From contig JALEFZ010000066.1 of the NCBI GenBank assembly GCA_022760475.1, forward strand, positions 23,106 through 87,105: DNA of 64,000 nucleotides. Reading direction: 5' to 3'. The notes below the pieces were generated by a model, which did not search any database, was not told the DNA's origin, and saw nothing but the letters and a program-made list of their open reading frames with translations. Shown here in pieces: positions 1-9,150 of this stretch; position 1 is the first letter of the stretch; every line of letters starts with the position of its first letter. The translations under genes and the position numbers were made by a program. The stretch comes from Bacteroidia bacterium. GTDB taxonomy: Bacteria; Bacteroidota; Bacteroidia; J057.

Positions 1-1
1 C

Positions 2-70
2 AAACGTGCAGGGGCAGACATCATTCTAACCTATTTTGCCAAGCAAATGGCTGAATATTGGCAAAAATAA
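2..70 (+). CDS. hemB: Porphobilinogen synthase, C-terminal end (partial)
   Basis: The first bases encode the last 22 residues of a protein whose 5' part lies outside the window. The tail begins KRAGADIILTYFA and ends at TAA. This RAGAD-x-I-x-TYFA sequence is the conserved C-terminus of delta-aminolevulinate dehydratase, which condenses two aminolevulinates to porphobilinogen in cytoplasmic heme synthesis. The call rests on this short tail only, but the match is characteristic. Confidence 0.8.
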   Translation, partial: KRAGADIILTYFAKQMAEYWQK

Positions 71-128
71 TTCATTTTGATAGGGTTTTTTGCCCCAGAC
101 TAGACTTATAATTGATAAAAAATCAATA

Positions 129-926
129 ATGAATAATATAGGGACCATATTTAGAAAAGAGGTAGGGACATTTTTCAATTCCCTGATTGCTTACGTCGTA
201 ATTTCTGTCTTCCTGATTGGTACGGGGCTATTTTTCTGGGTGTTTGAATACAACATCCTTGAAAGTGGCATCACACAAATGGACGCCCTTTTTGACTTTG
301 GCCCTTATATGTTTCTTTTCCTGGTCCCCGCCATTACGATGAGGGCATTTTCTGAGGAGATGAAGACAGGCACGATTGAATTCCTCTTTACCAAGCCCTT
401 GACTGACTGGCAAATCATATTGGGTAAATACCTAGCTGGGATTTTTCTTGTTTTCTTTTCGCTCTTGCCTTCTGTCATATATTACTTGAGTACTTATTGG
501 CTTGGCATCCTTGAAAGTTCTCCTCAATTGGGTATCAATGCCTTTGGAGAAATCCTTGCAGCTCCCTTCCTAGGTGAGTCCAACCTTGATACAGGAGCCA
601 CCTGGGGTGCATACCTGGGGTTGTTTGCCATAGGCTGTATTTTCACAAGCCTTGGCCTACTTACATCTGCCATTACAGACAACCAAATAGTAGCCTTTAT
701 CTTGGCAGTCTTTCTATGCTTTTTCTTCTATACGGGTTTCGACTTTCTCGCTGGTATTCAAGCCCTTGATGGCATCAACGCACTTTTCCTGAACATGAGC
801 ATCCTTCAACATTATGAAAGCATCAGCAGAGGCGTCATAGATTCACGAGATATCTTATTCTTTCTCAGCTTTATAAGCTGCATTTTGATTCTCACCAAAA
901 TCATTTTAGCCCAACGCATGGTTTAA
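129..926 (+). CDS. gldF: Gliding-associated ABC transporter permease GldF
   Basis: A 265-residue inner-membrane protein of the ABC-2 permease type with about six hydrophobic segments. The N-terminal region has the cytoplasmic stretch and first membrane span typical of GldF (FRKEVGTFFNSLIAYVV), followed by a loop matching the family (MRAFSEEMKTGTIEFLFTKPL). In Flavobacterium GldF works with GldA (ATPase) and GldG and is linked to gliding and T9SS. I chose ATG 129 because the upstream extension starts with TTG and has no hydrophobic or conserved sequence. The usual downstream partner gldG is absent here; a protease gene follows instead. A hairpin at 987-1008 may end the transcript. Confidence 0.88.
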   Translation: MNNIGTIFRKEVGTFFNSLIAYVVISVFLIGTGLFFWVFEYNILESGITQMDALFDFGPYMFLFLVPAITMRAFSEEMKTGTIEFLFTKPLTDWQIILGKYLAGIFLVFFSLLPSVIYYLSTYWLGILESSPQLGINAFGEILAAPFLGESNLDTGATWGAYLGLFAIGCIFTSLGLLTSAITDNQIVAFILAVFLCFFFYTGFDFLAGIQALDGINALFLNMSILQHYESISRGVIDSRDILFFLSFISCILILTKIILAQRMV

Positions 927-986
927 GTCATTTTTCAATTATTCCTGACCATAAACAATTTGAGAGGCTGAAAAAATGAAAAAAAT

Positions 987-1008
987 TTAGGCATTAAGGC
1001 CTAATTTT
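987..1008 (+). terminator. Probable terminator after gldF
   Basis: Six-base inverted repeat TTAGGC/GCCTAA with a six-base loop, followed by four T. It is short, so efficiency is doubtful, but its position between gldF and the protease gene fits. Confidence 0.45.
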
Positions 1009-1057
1009 CTTAACATGGAAAATGTAAGAAACCATTATACTAACTAACCTACTCGAA

Positions 1058-2659
1058 ATGTTAAGAGCTACCCAATTCACATTACTTGGGTTTATCTTGT
1101 TTTTGACAGCTTGTCAAACTCAGGATGCCCAAATTATTCCTTCCAAAGTTTCCAAAACCGACCTAAGTCTAAAAAATGAGATTGTTCCACTAGATGGCAG
1201 GGAACCTTTATCCCTTATGCAACTGGAACGGGTCTTCGTTGAGTCATGGGATCAGGATGGAGAATTATCCTGGGATAAATTCGATGCCTACACTGCATGG
1301 AGTGCGGTTGTGCGAAGCGACTCTATGATTTCTGTTGGCTACCAGCCTGCCGGATATGCCAACATCAATGAGACCATTCACCTCGTAAACGTTGACGATC
1401 CAAAATGGAAACAGGTCAAACAGGACTTGATCCAATTTGTAGTAGATGAAACCAATCGCCTAAACCCAGCTGAAACTGTGGAAGCCAAAGACATCCTTGG
1501 TTTCAGGGATTCTAAATTGCCTTTCTTCTTCATCAGGGTTTACAACTACGAAATCCTGGCCAAGTTGCAGGAAATGGAGGTTGTAAGATACGCAGAGCCT
1601 AGTGGATATAGTCCTGTAGCGTATCAAGCGAACCGTTCATCATCTGGATGTGGGGCCAGCGTGCCTACTTCTCAGCCTCCTTCCAGTTATTTTTCAACGA
1701 CTACGCCATCCACTACGAAAATCTCCTGGAACCACCTGGATAACCAGTACCATCACATCCAGGGAGCCTGGAATGCTGGTGCCGATGGAGACAATATCAC
1801 TGTTGGCGTGATTGATACTGGACTAGATCCAGATCAAGCCAAGTTAAATGGCAGCTTCTCAAGCGGACAGTCTACGGGAAGATACAGAGAGAAATTTGGA
1901 ACCTACCAGACTGGCTGGTGGTGGTGGAAAAAGTACGATGGGGTGAATGATAAGTGTGGACACGGCACTCAAATGGCAGGCGTTATCGCAGCTCCTAGAG
2001 CCGGCGGAGGCGCCCCAATGGGTACTGCCTGGAGATCCAACCTCATCTCAGTAAGGGCAACTTCAGATGTTGTGATCAATGGATCAAACGAAAAAGACGG
2101 TGTGGCAGAAGCCTTACGCCTGCTTGGAAACCGCTCGGATGTTAGAATTATATCTATGTCCATTGGAGATATTTTCTCAAGTGGAACTGTTTCTGATGGT
2201 ATCAGATATGCTTACAACCGTGGAAAATTGATTTTTGCGGCTGGTGGGACTTCGACTTCCTTTACCAACTGGGTGGGTGTCACCTTCCCTGCGACCATGA
2301 ATGAAACAGTGGCCGTAACTGGTGTAGATACTGGAACTCCATTGAGGAGATGTGATGTTTGCCACTCCGGAAACAAAATTGACTTTGTAGTTATCATGGA
2401 AGACCGCAGCAATAGCAATAAGCATCCTTTAACTTTGGCTCCCTCAGGGAATGTACCTGACCTTGTTGGAGGGTCATCAGTTGCCACTGCAACCATGGCA
2501 GGAATGGCAGCGCTGCTTTGGGGAGAGTATCCAAGCTGGTCAAGAACCCAGATCATGAATCGCCTGAAAGACGCCTCAGAATATTATCCTTCAAGAAGCA
2601 GCCAATTTGGTTGGGGAAGGGTTGATATCCTGGCAGCAGTTACAGGAACAAATCTTTAA
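1058..2659 (+). CDS. Subtilisin-like serine protease (S8 family), lipoprotein
   Basis: A 533-residue exported protease. The N-terminus is a lipoprotein signal with lipobox FLTACQ, so it is likely anchored in a membrane. About 180 residues of propeptide-like sequence precede the S8 catalytic domain. The triad is visible as Asp in VGVIDTGLD (near residue 252), His in CGHGTQMAGV (near 301) and Ser in GGSSVATATMAG (near 473). The Ser motif is GSSVATA rather than the usual GTSMAxP, still within family variation. No T9SS sorting domain is seen at the C-terminus, in line with lipid anchoring. Substrate unknown. It is a single gene closed by a strong terminator at 2681-2712. Confidence 0.9.
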   Translation: MLRATQFTLLGFILFLTACQTQDAQIIPSKVSKTDLSLKNEIVPLDGREPLSLMQLERVFVESWDQDGELSWDKFDAYTAWSAVVRSDSMISVGYQPAGYANINETIHLVNVDDPKWKQVKQDLIQFVVDETNRLNPAETVEAKDILGFRDSKLPFFFIRVYNYEILAKLQEMEVVRYAEPSGYSPVAYQANRSSSGCGASVPTSQPPSSYFSTTTPSTTKISWNHLDNQYHHIQGAWNAGADGDNITVGVIDTGLDPDQAKLNGSFSSGQSTGRYREKFGTYQTGWWWWKKYDGVNDKCGHGTQMAGVIAAPRAGGGAPMGTAWRSNLISVRATSDVVINGSNEKDGVAEALRLLGNRSDVRIISMSIGDIFSSGTVSDGIRYAYNRGKLIFAAGGTSTSFTNWVGVTFPATMNETVAVTGVDTGTPLRRCDVCHSGNKIDFVVIMEDRSNSNKHPLTLAPSGNVPDLVGGSSVATATMAGMAALLWGEYPSWSRTQIMNRLKDASEYYPSRSSQFGWGRVDILAAVTGTNL

Positions 2660-2680
2660 TAAGTGTTAATTTCATAGAAA

Positions 2681-2712
2681 AGCCGAAGGCATGTGCCTTC
2701 GGCTATTTTTTT
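2681..2712. terminator. Bidirectional terminator between protease and ferredoxin genes
   Basis: Perfect 10-base stem AGCCGAAGGC/GCCTTCGGCT with a four-base loop, followed by a T run on the plus strand and a short T run on the minus strand. It separates two convergent genes. Confidence 0.9.
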
Positions 2713-2724
2713 GGAAAAGCTCAA

Positions 2725-3045
2725 TTAGAAAGAGTCATTCAAAATCTTGATTTCGGCTCCATCCAGGCTTTCATCCACCTTGCACTGACAAGAAAGTCTG
2801 CTGTGATCTACCAGGTTTGGTAGGGAGTCCAACATGAATTCTTCATTCTCCGCTTTTGCTGGAAGCTTATCAAAGCCCTTTACAAACTCAACATGGCAAG
2901 TTCCACAACTGGCCATTCCACCACAGATAGCTGGTACATCAAATTCATTTTCTACCAATACTTCCATCAAACTTGTGGATGGGCTTACTTCCAATTCAAG
3001 CTCTTTTGAGCTTCCATCTGTATCGTTTACAGTTATTTTAAGCAT
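2725..3045 (-). CDS. 2Fe-2S ferredoxin (adrenodoxin/plant-like fold)
   Basis: A 106-residue cytoplasmic electron carrier. The cluster ligands are seen in CGGMASCGTC (Cys-x5-Cys-x2-Cys) and in the later LSCQC, the spacing of adrenodoxin-like [2Fe-2S] ferredoxins. The protein is highly acidic. It lies 32 bases downstream of a ferredoxin reductase gene on the same strand, so the two are very likely an operon supplying reducing power from NADPH. The terminal acceptor cannot be told from the sequence. Confidence 0.92.
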   Translation of the reverse strand: MLKITVNDTDGSSKELELEVSPSTSLMEVLVENEFDVPAICGGMASCGTCHVEFVKGFDKLPAKAENEEFMLDSLPNLVDHSRLSCQCKVDESLDGAEIKILNDSF

Positions 3046-3077
3046 TTATGTTGATTTTTTTAGTTGAACAATTGAAT

Positions 3078-4085
3078 TTATCCCAAGCCTTCAACTCCTG
3101 TAACAGTTGTGTATTTCAGGGTAGTTTTCTTGTCTGGATAAATGATTTTTGCTGCTGAATGAGCCATCAAGGCAGCTTCATGAAACCCACAAAGGATTAA
3201 CTTCAATTTACCGGGATAGGTATTGATGTCACCGATGGCATATATACCCTCAACATTGGTGCTGTAATCCCTGGTATCCACTGCCACTGCCCTTTTGTCT
3301 ATGTCAAGTCCCCACTCTGCAATAGGGCCAAGTTTAGGACTCAAACCAAAAAGAGGAATGAAATAGTCTGTTTCTCTCAGAACTTCTTCACCAGCTTTAT
3401 TTTTTATCTTGATAGCACTCAAGTGATCATCTCCCTCCAGAGACGATACCTGGGATTCGAGGAATAAATCCATTTTACCCGCTTCAGCCAAGTTGATAAC
3501 CTTTTGAGCTGTGTCTGGGGCACCGCGGAATTCTGTTCTTCTATGGATCAAGGCCAATTCGGAAGCAACATCGGCAAGGTATACAGCCCAATCCAATGCA
3601 GAGTCTCCCCCACCAGCAATAACTACCTTTTTACCGCGATATTTTTCGGGATCCTTAACCATGTAATCCACTCCTTTCTTTTCAAACTCCAACAGCCTAT
3701 CAAGCCCTGGTTTCCTGGGTTCGAATGATCCCAGGCCTCCTGCGATTACAACGACTTTGGCAGAGATTTCAGTTCCGTCCTCTGTTGTAAGCCTGAATGA
3801 CCCATCCTCCAATTTCTCGACCTCTGTCAACTTTTCTCCAAGGGTATAGCTTGGGTTAAATGGGGCGATTTGCTCTTCGAGATTTTTAATCAAATCACCC
3901 GCCAGAACTGAGGGGTAACCTGGAATATCGTAGATTGGTTTTTTGGGATAGATTTCGGTCAGTTGTCCGCCTACCTGTGGCAATACATCAACCAAGTGGC
4001 ATTTCATCTTCAACAAACCCGCCTCAAATACAGCAAATAAACCTACAGGCCCCGCACCCACAATGCATATATCAGTTTGAATCAT
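3078..4085 (-). CDS. Ferredoxin-NADP reductase (thioredoxin-reductase-like type)
   Basis: A 335-residue flavoprotein. The FAD-binding GxGxxG is at the N-terminus (CIVGAGPVGLFAV) and an NAD(P)-binding motif lies mid-protein (VVIAGGGDSALDWA), with the C-terminal FAD motif YAIGDINTYPGKLKL. There is no CxxC redox pair, which separates it from thioredoxin reductase and points to the YumC-type ferredoxin/flavodoxin-NADP reductase that works as a homodimer. It is upstream of, and close to, the ferredoxin gene on the minus strand, its likely partner. Confidence 0.9.
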   Translation of the reverse strand: MIQTDICIVGAGPVGLFAVFEAGLLKMKCHLVDVLPQVGGQLTEIYPKKPIYDIPGYPSVLAGDLIKNLEEQIAPFNPSYTLGEKLTEVEKLEDGSFRLTTEDGTEISAKVVVIAGGLGSFEPRKPGLDRLLEFEKKGVDYMVKDPEKYRGKKVVIAGGGDSALDWAVYLADVASELALIHRRTEFRGAPDTAQKVINLAEAGKMDLFLESQVSSLEGDDHLSAIKIKNKAGEEVLRETDYFIPLFGLSPKLGPIAEWGLDIDKRAVAVDTRDYSTNVEGIYAIGDINTYPGKLKLILCGFHEAALMAHSAAKIIYPDKKTTLKYTTVTGVEGLG

Positions 4086-4177
4086 GATCTATTTTTTCAA
4101 ATTTAGAAGCTGTGCTAAAAAAAATTTTGACGAAAATACATTTTTTACCGTATCAAAACAGGAAGAGAGGAGAAAGG

Positions 4178-4212
4178 TTTGGTTTTTTCTCTTTTCTCAA
4201 TCTTTATATTTG
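4178..4212 (+). promoter_or_regulatory. Bacteroidetes-type promoter for the small lipoprotein gene
   Basis: TTTG at 4178-4181 and TATATTTG at 4205-4212 match the -33 TTG and -7 TAnnTTTG consensus of Bacteroidetes sigma-70. The element ends 20 bases before the ATG at 4233. Confidence 0.6.
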
Positions 4213-4232
4213 CACAAACATTAAACAAAAAC

Positions 4233-4712
4233 ATGAAAACTTTAAGATTATCTCTCTTTGGACTCCTACTTGCACTTTTAGTCTCTTGTGATACTGAAAA
4301 CCTCGCAGTGACTCCTACAGCTGATATCACTTTCGTGGTGAAATACAATGCAAGCGGAGAGCCTGTCCCTAATGCCAGGGTTTACCTGTTTCAGACCAGG
4401 TCAACCTATGACAATTATGTGATGGAAAACCCTGATGCAGATCCTTCTATCTCACCCAATTTAAGCCCTACCAATGTCGGAACTACCAACTCTTCAGGGA
4501 TAGTTCAATTTTTAAATTACGATTTGGATGGAACCAGTTTTGCTTCGGGAAGTAGCTTTACATTTGATACTGATCCTATCTATTACAGGGTTGAAGGCAC
4601 GGAGAATGGTTCAGACTACCTGACCAATGATGGAAATGATAACCGTTTTGATTTTGGAGAAATAGAATCAGGGGGAAGTGCTACGCTTAACCTAGATGTA
4701 TTTATCAAATAA
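4233..4712 (+). CDS. Small lipoprotein, unknown function
   Basis: A 159-residue protein with a clear lipoprotein signal (lipobox LLVSCD). The mature part resembles a beta-sandwich: it begins with ITFVVKYNASGEPVPNARVYLF, the pattern of carboxypeptidase-regulatory or transthyretin-like beta domains, and ends with the alternating strand pattern of an extracellular domain. ATG 4233 is chosen because it starts the signal peptide directly and sits just after a promoter match; the longer upstream frame is not plausible. Function is unknown. Confidence 0.75.
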   Translation: MKTLRLSLFGLLLALLVSCDTENLAVTPTADITFVVKYNASGEPVPNARVYLFQTRSTYDNYVMENPDADPSISPNLSPTNVGTTNSSGIVQFLNYDLDGTSFASGSSFTFDTDPIYYRVEGTENGSDYLTNDGNDNRFDFGEIESGGSATLNLDVFIK

Positions 4713-4724
4713 TTAACAGAAAGA

Positions 4725-4763
4725 AGCCAAATTCCAGGAAGGAATTCCTGGAATTTGGCTTTT
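4725..4763. terminator. Bidirectional terminator, 16-bp stem
   Basis: Perfect 16-base arms at 4725-4740 and 4745-4760 with a GGAA loop, then TTTT on the plus strand. It serves the convergent lipoprotein and TetR genes; the TetR stop codon lies at its edge. Confidence 0.9.
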
Positions 4764-5400
4764 AAATGTCCAGACCCCCATATTCTTCATATACACGGAT
4801 AAACGCATCAGCTCCTTTAGGAGTAAGGGAGGCACTTACCACCCGATAAATCAGGTTTAGATATTCATCTACCTTTTTCTCCTCTTCGCCTTCGTAGTAA
4901 ACCTCAGCATCTACAATCCAGGCATTAATCAGAATAAGTACCCCGTGAGACAACTTATCATAATGGCCCTCGTACTTCTCTTTTTTCAAATAATCTCCGG
5001 CTTGAAGAAAGGCATAAATCTCTCTAGCAATTCTTACCCTAAACTGGTTTTGTTTTTTAGCATGTCTCGCCACTTCAGGAAACTTCCTTACGAGATTAGG
5101 TAGGTCCAGGTAAATAAACTTGAACTTATAGAGAACCTTGAGCATTTTTCTGAGGCTTTGGACCATGAAATCGAATCGAAAAATTTCGGCCTGAAGGTTT
5201 TTGACTTCTTCGTCCAGTTCCTTTTGCATAAGGAAATAAAGTTCCAGAAGGATGTCATCCTTTTTCGCGAAGTAGTAACAAAGGTTTCCATAACTGATCC
5301 CCAAATTCTCGCTAATTGTTCTACTGGAAACCTGACTGATTCCATTTTCATTAAAAAGCTGCCTTGCTTTTTCCAGTATTTTGTCTCTTGTTTTCGCCAT
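4762..5400 (-). CDS. TetR-family transcriptional regulator
   Basis: A 212-residue DNA-binding repressor type. The N-terminal 50 residues form the TetR helix-turn-helix (TRDKILEKARQLFNENG, then SSRTISENLGISYGNLCYYF). The C-terminal ligand-binding part has a long region rich in Lys, Arg and Tyr, similar to TetR proteins common in Bacteroidota. No divergent efflux or metabolic target gene is next to it, so the regulon is unknown. Confidence 0.85.
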   Translation of the reverse strand: MAKTRDKILEKARQLFNENGISQVSSRTISENLGISYGNLCYYFAKKDDILLELYFLMQKELDEEVKNLQAEIFRFDFMVQSLRKMLKVLYKFKFIYLDLPNLVRKFPEVARHAKKQNQFRVRIAREIYAFLQAGDYLKKEKYEGHYDKLSHGVLILINAWIVDAEVYYEGEEEKKVDEYLNLIYRVVSASLTPKGADAFIRVYEEYGGLDI

Positions 5401-5626
5401 CTGAACTACAAAAATAAAAAAACCTCTGTCAATGTAGACAGAGGTCTTAGCCTATTTCTTGATTGTTGGTAATTCCGAATTTTAAGTGAACATGTATTGA
5501 ATCCCCATTACCAATTTAAAATGCAATCGATTTGTAAGAAAAACTCCCGATATCAATTGCTTAAAGAACGAAATTCGGACAATCTGACGAATCGGCTTAG
5601 TTAAAGAACTTAGTGTTTGTTTGGAT

Positions 5627-6532
5627 TTAGTCTACACTTACTACGAGGTACTTGGAAGTTTTCCAAAATTTCGCAGGATCAGTGATCTGAATAAAATCAT
5701 ATTTTTTATCCTGGTCTTCATCAGTGATGATGTAGGAACCTTCTGGATGTGGAGTCAATAGGACTACTTTTTTACCTGATACTGGGATTTCGCGGACATT
5801 TCTGATGTCGATCTTAGTGAAAGAGGACTCGTCAACGTTTTGTACCATGCGCTTTCCTTTCCCAATTACATTAGCTGTTTTCAACTCTTTAACCTCCCCT
5901 ACCACATAGAAGGCGGTGTTGAGTGAAGTGAGTTGGGCATCAATGGTTTCACCTTGAGAATTGATTTGCCCTTCCTGATTGCTTAGTTGAGATTCCTGGT
6001 CAGAAGTCAATTGTACAAGGCTCTTGTTGACCTCATCCAGTTTGGTAACTTTCCCGTTGAGTTCTTCAACTTTGAAGTCAAGTGTTGCCAGTTGCTCTTT
6101 CAACTCAACGATCTGATTTTCACGATCTTTCAATTGTTTCTTGAGGGAGCTTACCATTCTACGGTAGGTGCTGGCTTGACCTTCGAATTTTTCAGCCTTG
6201 GCATTCAATTCATCGATCATCATTCGATTCTCATCCAACAATCCGTTGATCATCTGGATATCTGAAACGATTTTGTCTTTTTGGCTGACCCTCATTTCAG
6301 ATCCATTTGAGTTCATGGAAATGAGGTTTTCTTTGGTTTTGATGGTCTCCAGATTTTTCTCAAACTCATCAAAAGTGGTCATAAAATCGTTTAGGATAGA
6401 ATCCTGAGTTATTTTTTGAGACTGTAAAGCCGCGTTTTTCTGTTCCAATTCTTTTACCTTTCCTCCATCACAGCCTTCGAACAAAAAGAAGGCAACAAAT
6501 AGAACAGGCAAAAATTTGATATAGGTTTTCAT
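5627..6532 (-). CDS. Coiled-coil lipoprotein, unknown function
   Basis: A 301-residue protein with a lipoprotein signal (FFLFEGCDGG). Residues about 25-200 are a long heptad-rich coiled coil (ELEQKNAALQSQ, later QLKDRENQIVELKEQLATL). A globular C-terminal part of about 95 residues follows (YVVGEVKELKTANVIG and onward to TDPAKFWKTSKYLVVSVD). This arrangement occurs in many Bacteroidota proteins of unknown role. It probably faces the periplasm. A structural role is only a guess. Confidence 0.75.
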   Translation of the reverse strand: MKTYIKFLPVLFVAFFLFEGCDGGKVKELEQKNAALQSQKITQDSILNDFMTTFDEFEKNLETIKTKENLISMNSNGSEMRVSQKDKIVSDIQMINGLLDENRMMIDELNAKAEKFEGQASTYRRMVSSLKKQLKDRENQIVELKEQLATLDFKVEELNGKVTKLDEVNKSLVQLTSDQESQLSNQEGQINSQGETIDAQLTSLNTAFYVVGEVKELKTANVIGKGKRMVQNVDESSFTKIDIRNVREIPVSGKKVVLLTPHPEGSYIITDEDQDKKYDFIQITDPAKFWKTSKYLVVSVD

Positions 6533-6674
6533 AAAAATGATTTTGAAAGTTGCTTACCACTCCTTTTCAAGACAAATGCCATTTTCATAAAAGCCTGATA
6601 TTCAGCCCTAATTGTTTTTTGGTAGAGGGAAAATCGAATCAATTTGGGCAAAAAATTCTCATTTTGAGAAAAAT

Positions 6675-7376
6675 CTAGCGAGATACTTTATCCATCAAAT
6701 CCCCCCAGTTGCCTCGGAGGCTTTCATTCTTTTGGCTAAGATGAATGCTTTCCAGAAATAATTCTCTGGAAATAGCCTCTGCACCTAGGCTTTCTAGATG
6801 CTGAGTAGGAACCTGGCAGTCAATGATGTCAAAATTTCTTTGCTGTAGATCCTGAACAAGGGTAATAAAGCCAGCCTTGGAGGCATTGCTGGTTTTGGCG
6901 AACATGGACTCCCCAAAAAATGATTTCCCTAGAGAAACCCCATAAAGCCCCCCTACGATTGTACCCTCTTGCCAAACCTCCACAGAGTGAGCAAATCCTA
7001 ATCGGTGCAATTCGACATAGGCGTTGAGCATATCATCTGTGATCCATGTTCCGCTTTGTCCAGGTCGATACATTTGCTGGCATTCTTGAATTACAGCTTT
7101 AAAATCCTGATCATATGTAATGGTAAAAATACCCTTCCTGAAGACCTGTTTCATTGACTTAGAGACTTTCAGTTTATAAGGGTACAGGACAAAGCGGGGA
7201 TCTGGACACCACCATAGAATGGGGTCGTGTTCTGAAAACCAGGGAAAAATCCCGTTTTCATACGCAAGCAACAACCTTTCGGGAGATAAGTCTCCGCCAA
7301 TACCCAGCAATCCATCGGGTTCTGCGTTGCCTTGGTGAGGAAAAATAAGTTCTTGAGGTATTCGGTATATCGGCAT
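6675..7376 (-). CDS. aat: Leucyl/phenylalanyl-tRNA-protein transferase
   Basis: A 233-residue cytoplasmic enzyme that adds Leu or Phe to N-terminal Lys or Arg, creating an N-degron. Family motifs are clear: LLGIGGDLSPERLLLAY, GIFPWF, WWCPDPR, GTWITDDM, SVEVW and GLYGVSLGKSFFGESMF. I take the Met at 7376 as start because MPIYRIPQELIFP is the usual N-terminus and the eight-residue extension is not conserved. It lies 58 bases downstream of clpS on the same strand, so tagging and recognition are probably co-expressed. Confidence 0.95.
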   Translation of the reverse strand: MPIYRIPQELIFPHQGNAEPDGLLGIGGDLSPERLLLAYENGIFPWFSEHDPILWWCPDPRFVLYPYKLKVSKSMKQVFRKGIFTITYDQDFKAVIQECQQMYRPGQSGTWITDDMLNAYVELHRLGFAHSVEVWQEGTIVGGLYGVSLGKSFFGESMFAKTSNASKAGFITLVQDLQQRNFDIIDCQVPTQHLESLGAEAISRELFLESIHLSQKNESLRGNWGDLMDKVSR

Positions 7377-7434
7377 ACATATAGGAAGGCACATACCCAA
7401 GGAGATATGTGCCTGTAATTTCTATGAATTCGGT

Positions 7435-7731
7435 TTATTGTGCAAGCTCCTCAACAGTGGCTCCGATTCCTCTATCTACGAGGGCTTCACGCATTGGATT
7501 TAGCTTTTTCCTGGGGCCTTTCTTGACCGCATATTTTCCTTTGGTATGGATGATCCATGCACATTGCTCAGCTTGTTCGGAGCTGTGATCGCAGACATCC
7601 ATCAAGGATTTGATTACCCAATCGAATGTATTTACTTCATCATTCCACACAATGAGACTGACGGGTTCGTCAACAAGAACAATTTCTTCTACTTCCTCGA
7701 GTTCTAGCACTTGTACATTAAGCGGCATCAT
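7435..7731 (-). CDS. clpS: ClpS, N-degron adaptor of the Clp protease
   Basis: A 98-residue adaptor that delivers N-degron substrates to ClpA/ClpC-ClpP. The core motif VWNDEVNTFDWVIKSLMDVCDHSSEQAEQCAW matches the ClpS fold, with the substrate-pocket Asn-Asp and the conserved helix. It forms an apparent operon with aat, which makes the substrates this protein recognises. The start could be either of the two adjacent Met codons. Confidence 0.95.
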   Translation of the reverse strand: MMPLNVQVLELEEVEEIVLVDEPVSLIVWNDEVNTFDWVIKSLMDVCDHSSEQAEQCAWIIHTKGKYAVKKGPRKKLNPMREALVDRGIGATVEELAQ

Positions 7732-8004
7732 TTCTAATCTGCAGTTTTTGATTTTAACTATAAGTCACCCTTTTAATCCAGTACAAATTTATATTTTTCC
7801 CAAAGAAAAATAAATTATACTGTACGATCAGTCTGGATAAATTCGTAAACATTATAATGAGACAACTCACAAGGGGGTCCCTTGTTTGTTTAGAGGGGCA
7901 AAATTTATGCAAGTCTTTCTCAGTTGTAATAAAAGCACCAAATTTATTTAAAATTTGAAGGTCATAAACTGAAATAGAACCCAAACATATACTGGCGGAT
8001 ATTT

Positions 8005-9150
8005 ATGAAAAAGAATCACATCCTATTCCTTTCCACAATCATCATTACGTGCCTGCCTTTGACAAGTTTCGCCTGGGGCTTTTGGGCACACCAACGGATC
8101 AACAGGCTAGCCGTGTTTACCCTGCCTCCTGAAATGCTTGGCCTGTATAAAAAAAATATTGAGTTTTTAACAGAACATGCAGTAGATCCAGATAAAAGGC
8201 GTTATGCGGTGGATGGAGAAGCAGCTCATCATTTTATAGATGTGGATCACTATGGAGAATATCCTTTTGAAAATGTACCCAGGTATTGGGAGGATGCAGT
8301 CAAAAAATTTGGCAAAGATACCCTTGAAGCTTATGGTGTAGTACCCTATCACCTGCCGACAGTAGTCATACGGTTGAAAAAAGCATTTGAGAGAAAAGAC
8401 CTCATTAGTATCCTTAAAATCTCTTCTGACCTTGGACATTATGTAGGTGACTCCCATGTTCCGCTGCACACCACAGAAAATTACAATGGACAGATGACCG
8501 GTCAAAAAGGTATCCACGGTTTTTGGGAATCGAGGCTGCCGGAACTTTTTGGGGAGGAATATGACTTCTTTGTGGGTCAATGCTACTATGTAGAAGACCT
8601 CTATAATGAAAGTTGGAAATTTGTTTTGGAAAGTCATTCTCTATTGGACTCCGTACTGGATTTGGAGAAAAAATTGAGTCAGGAGTATCCAGCTGATAAA
8701 AGATATAGCTATGAAAGCCGCAACAACATAGTGGTCAGAACTTATTCGAGAGAATATTCTGAAGTCTACCATCGAAAAATGGATGGCATGGTAGAGAAAA
8801 GAATGAGACAGGCCATTCTTCGTGTAGGCTCATACTGGTATACCGCATGGAGGCTTGCAGGTTCACCTGATCTTTCTGAATTACTTGAACAAAAGATTGA
8901 AAGCAAACCCAAGCGTTATAAAAACCTCCTAAAAATCCTGGATAGAGAAGCACAGGACATAGGTTTTCTTTTTGATGGCTGTTGTGCCAAGCCCATCCGC
9001 AAAGCCCAGGCCTTTGGCATGTACAGGACCATGAGCTGCGTTCAGGATGATCCCAGGTATGAGCTGCTGGTAGGAGAAATGGCCACAAAGAAGGGTAGCA
9101 ACAAGAAAAGTCCCTGGTATAAAAAACTGTGGAATTGGTTATTTGGATAA
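8005..9150 (+). CDS. Secreted zinc-dependent phospholipase C / S1-P1 nuclease-like protein
   Basis: A 381-residue protein with a Sec signal ending before WGFWAHQRINRLAV, so that the mature protein starts with the Trp used as a metal ligand in this superfamily. Further ligand motifs are visible: AAHHFIDVDHY (near 74-82), HYVGD then HVPLH, and HGFWE, matching the HxxxD and HxxxE pairs of zinc phospholipase C and P1 nuclease. The C-terminal 120 residues are extra. It is probably periplasmic or surface exposed. Whether it acts on phospholipid or nucleic acid cannot be decided. Confidence 0.8.
   Translation: MKKNHILFLSTIIITCLPLTSFAWGFWAHQRINRLAVFTLPPEMLGLYKKNIEFLTEHAVDPDKRRYAVDGEAAHHFIDVDHYGEYPFENVPRYWEDAVKKFGKDTLEAYGVVPYHLPTVVIRLKKAFERKDLISILKISSDLGHYVGDSHVPLHTTENYNGQMTGQKGIHGFWESRLPELFGEEYDFFVGQCYYVEDLYNESWKFVLESHSLLDSVLDLEKKLSQEYPADKRYSYESRNNIVVRTYSREYSEVYHRKMDGMVEKRMRQAILRVGSYWYTAWRLAGSPDLSELLEQKIESKPKRYKNLLKILDREAQDIGFLFDGCCAKPIRKAQAFGMYRTMSCVQDDPRYELLVGEMATKKGSNKKSPWYKKLWNWLFG

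Noticed and set aside
4145..4348. Minus-strand frame over the small lipoprotein start
   Set aside because: It overlaps a gene with a clear signal peptide and promoter and has no recognisable features.
7754..7984. Possible small gene between clpS and the phospholipase-like gene
   Set aside because: AT-rich, with no conserved motif; it looks like promoter DNA for the two divergent genes.
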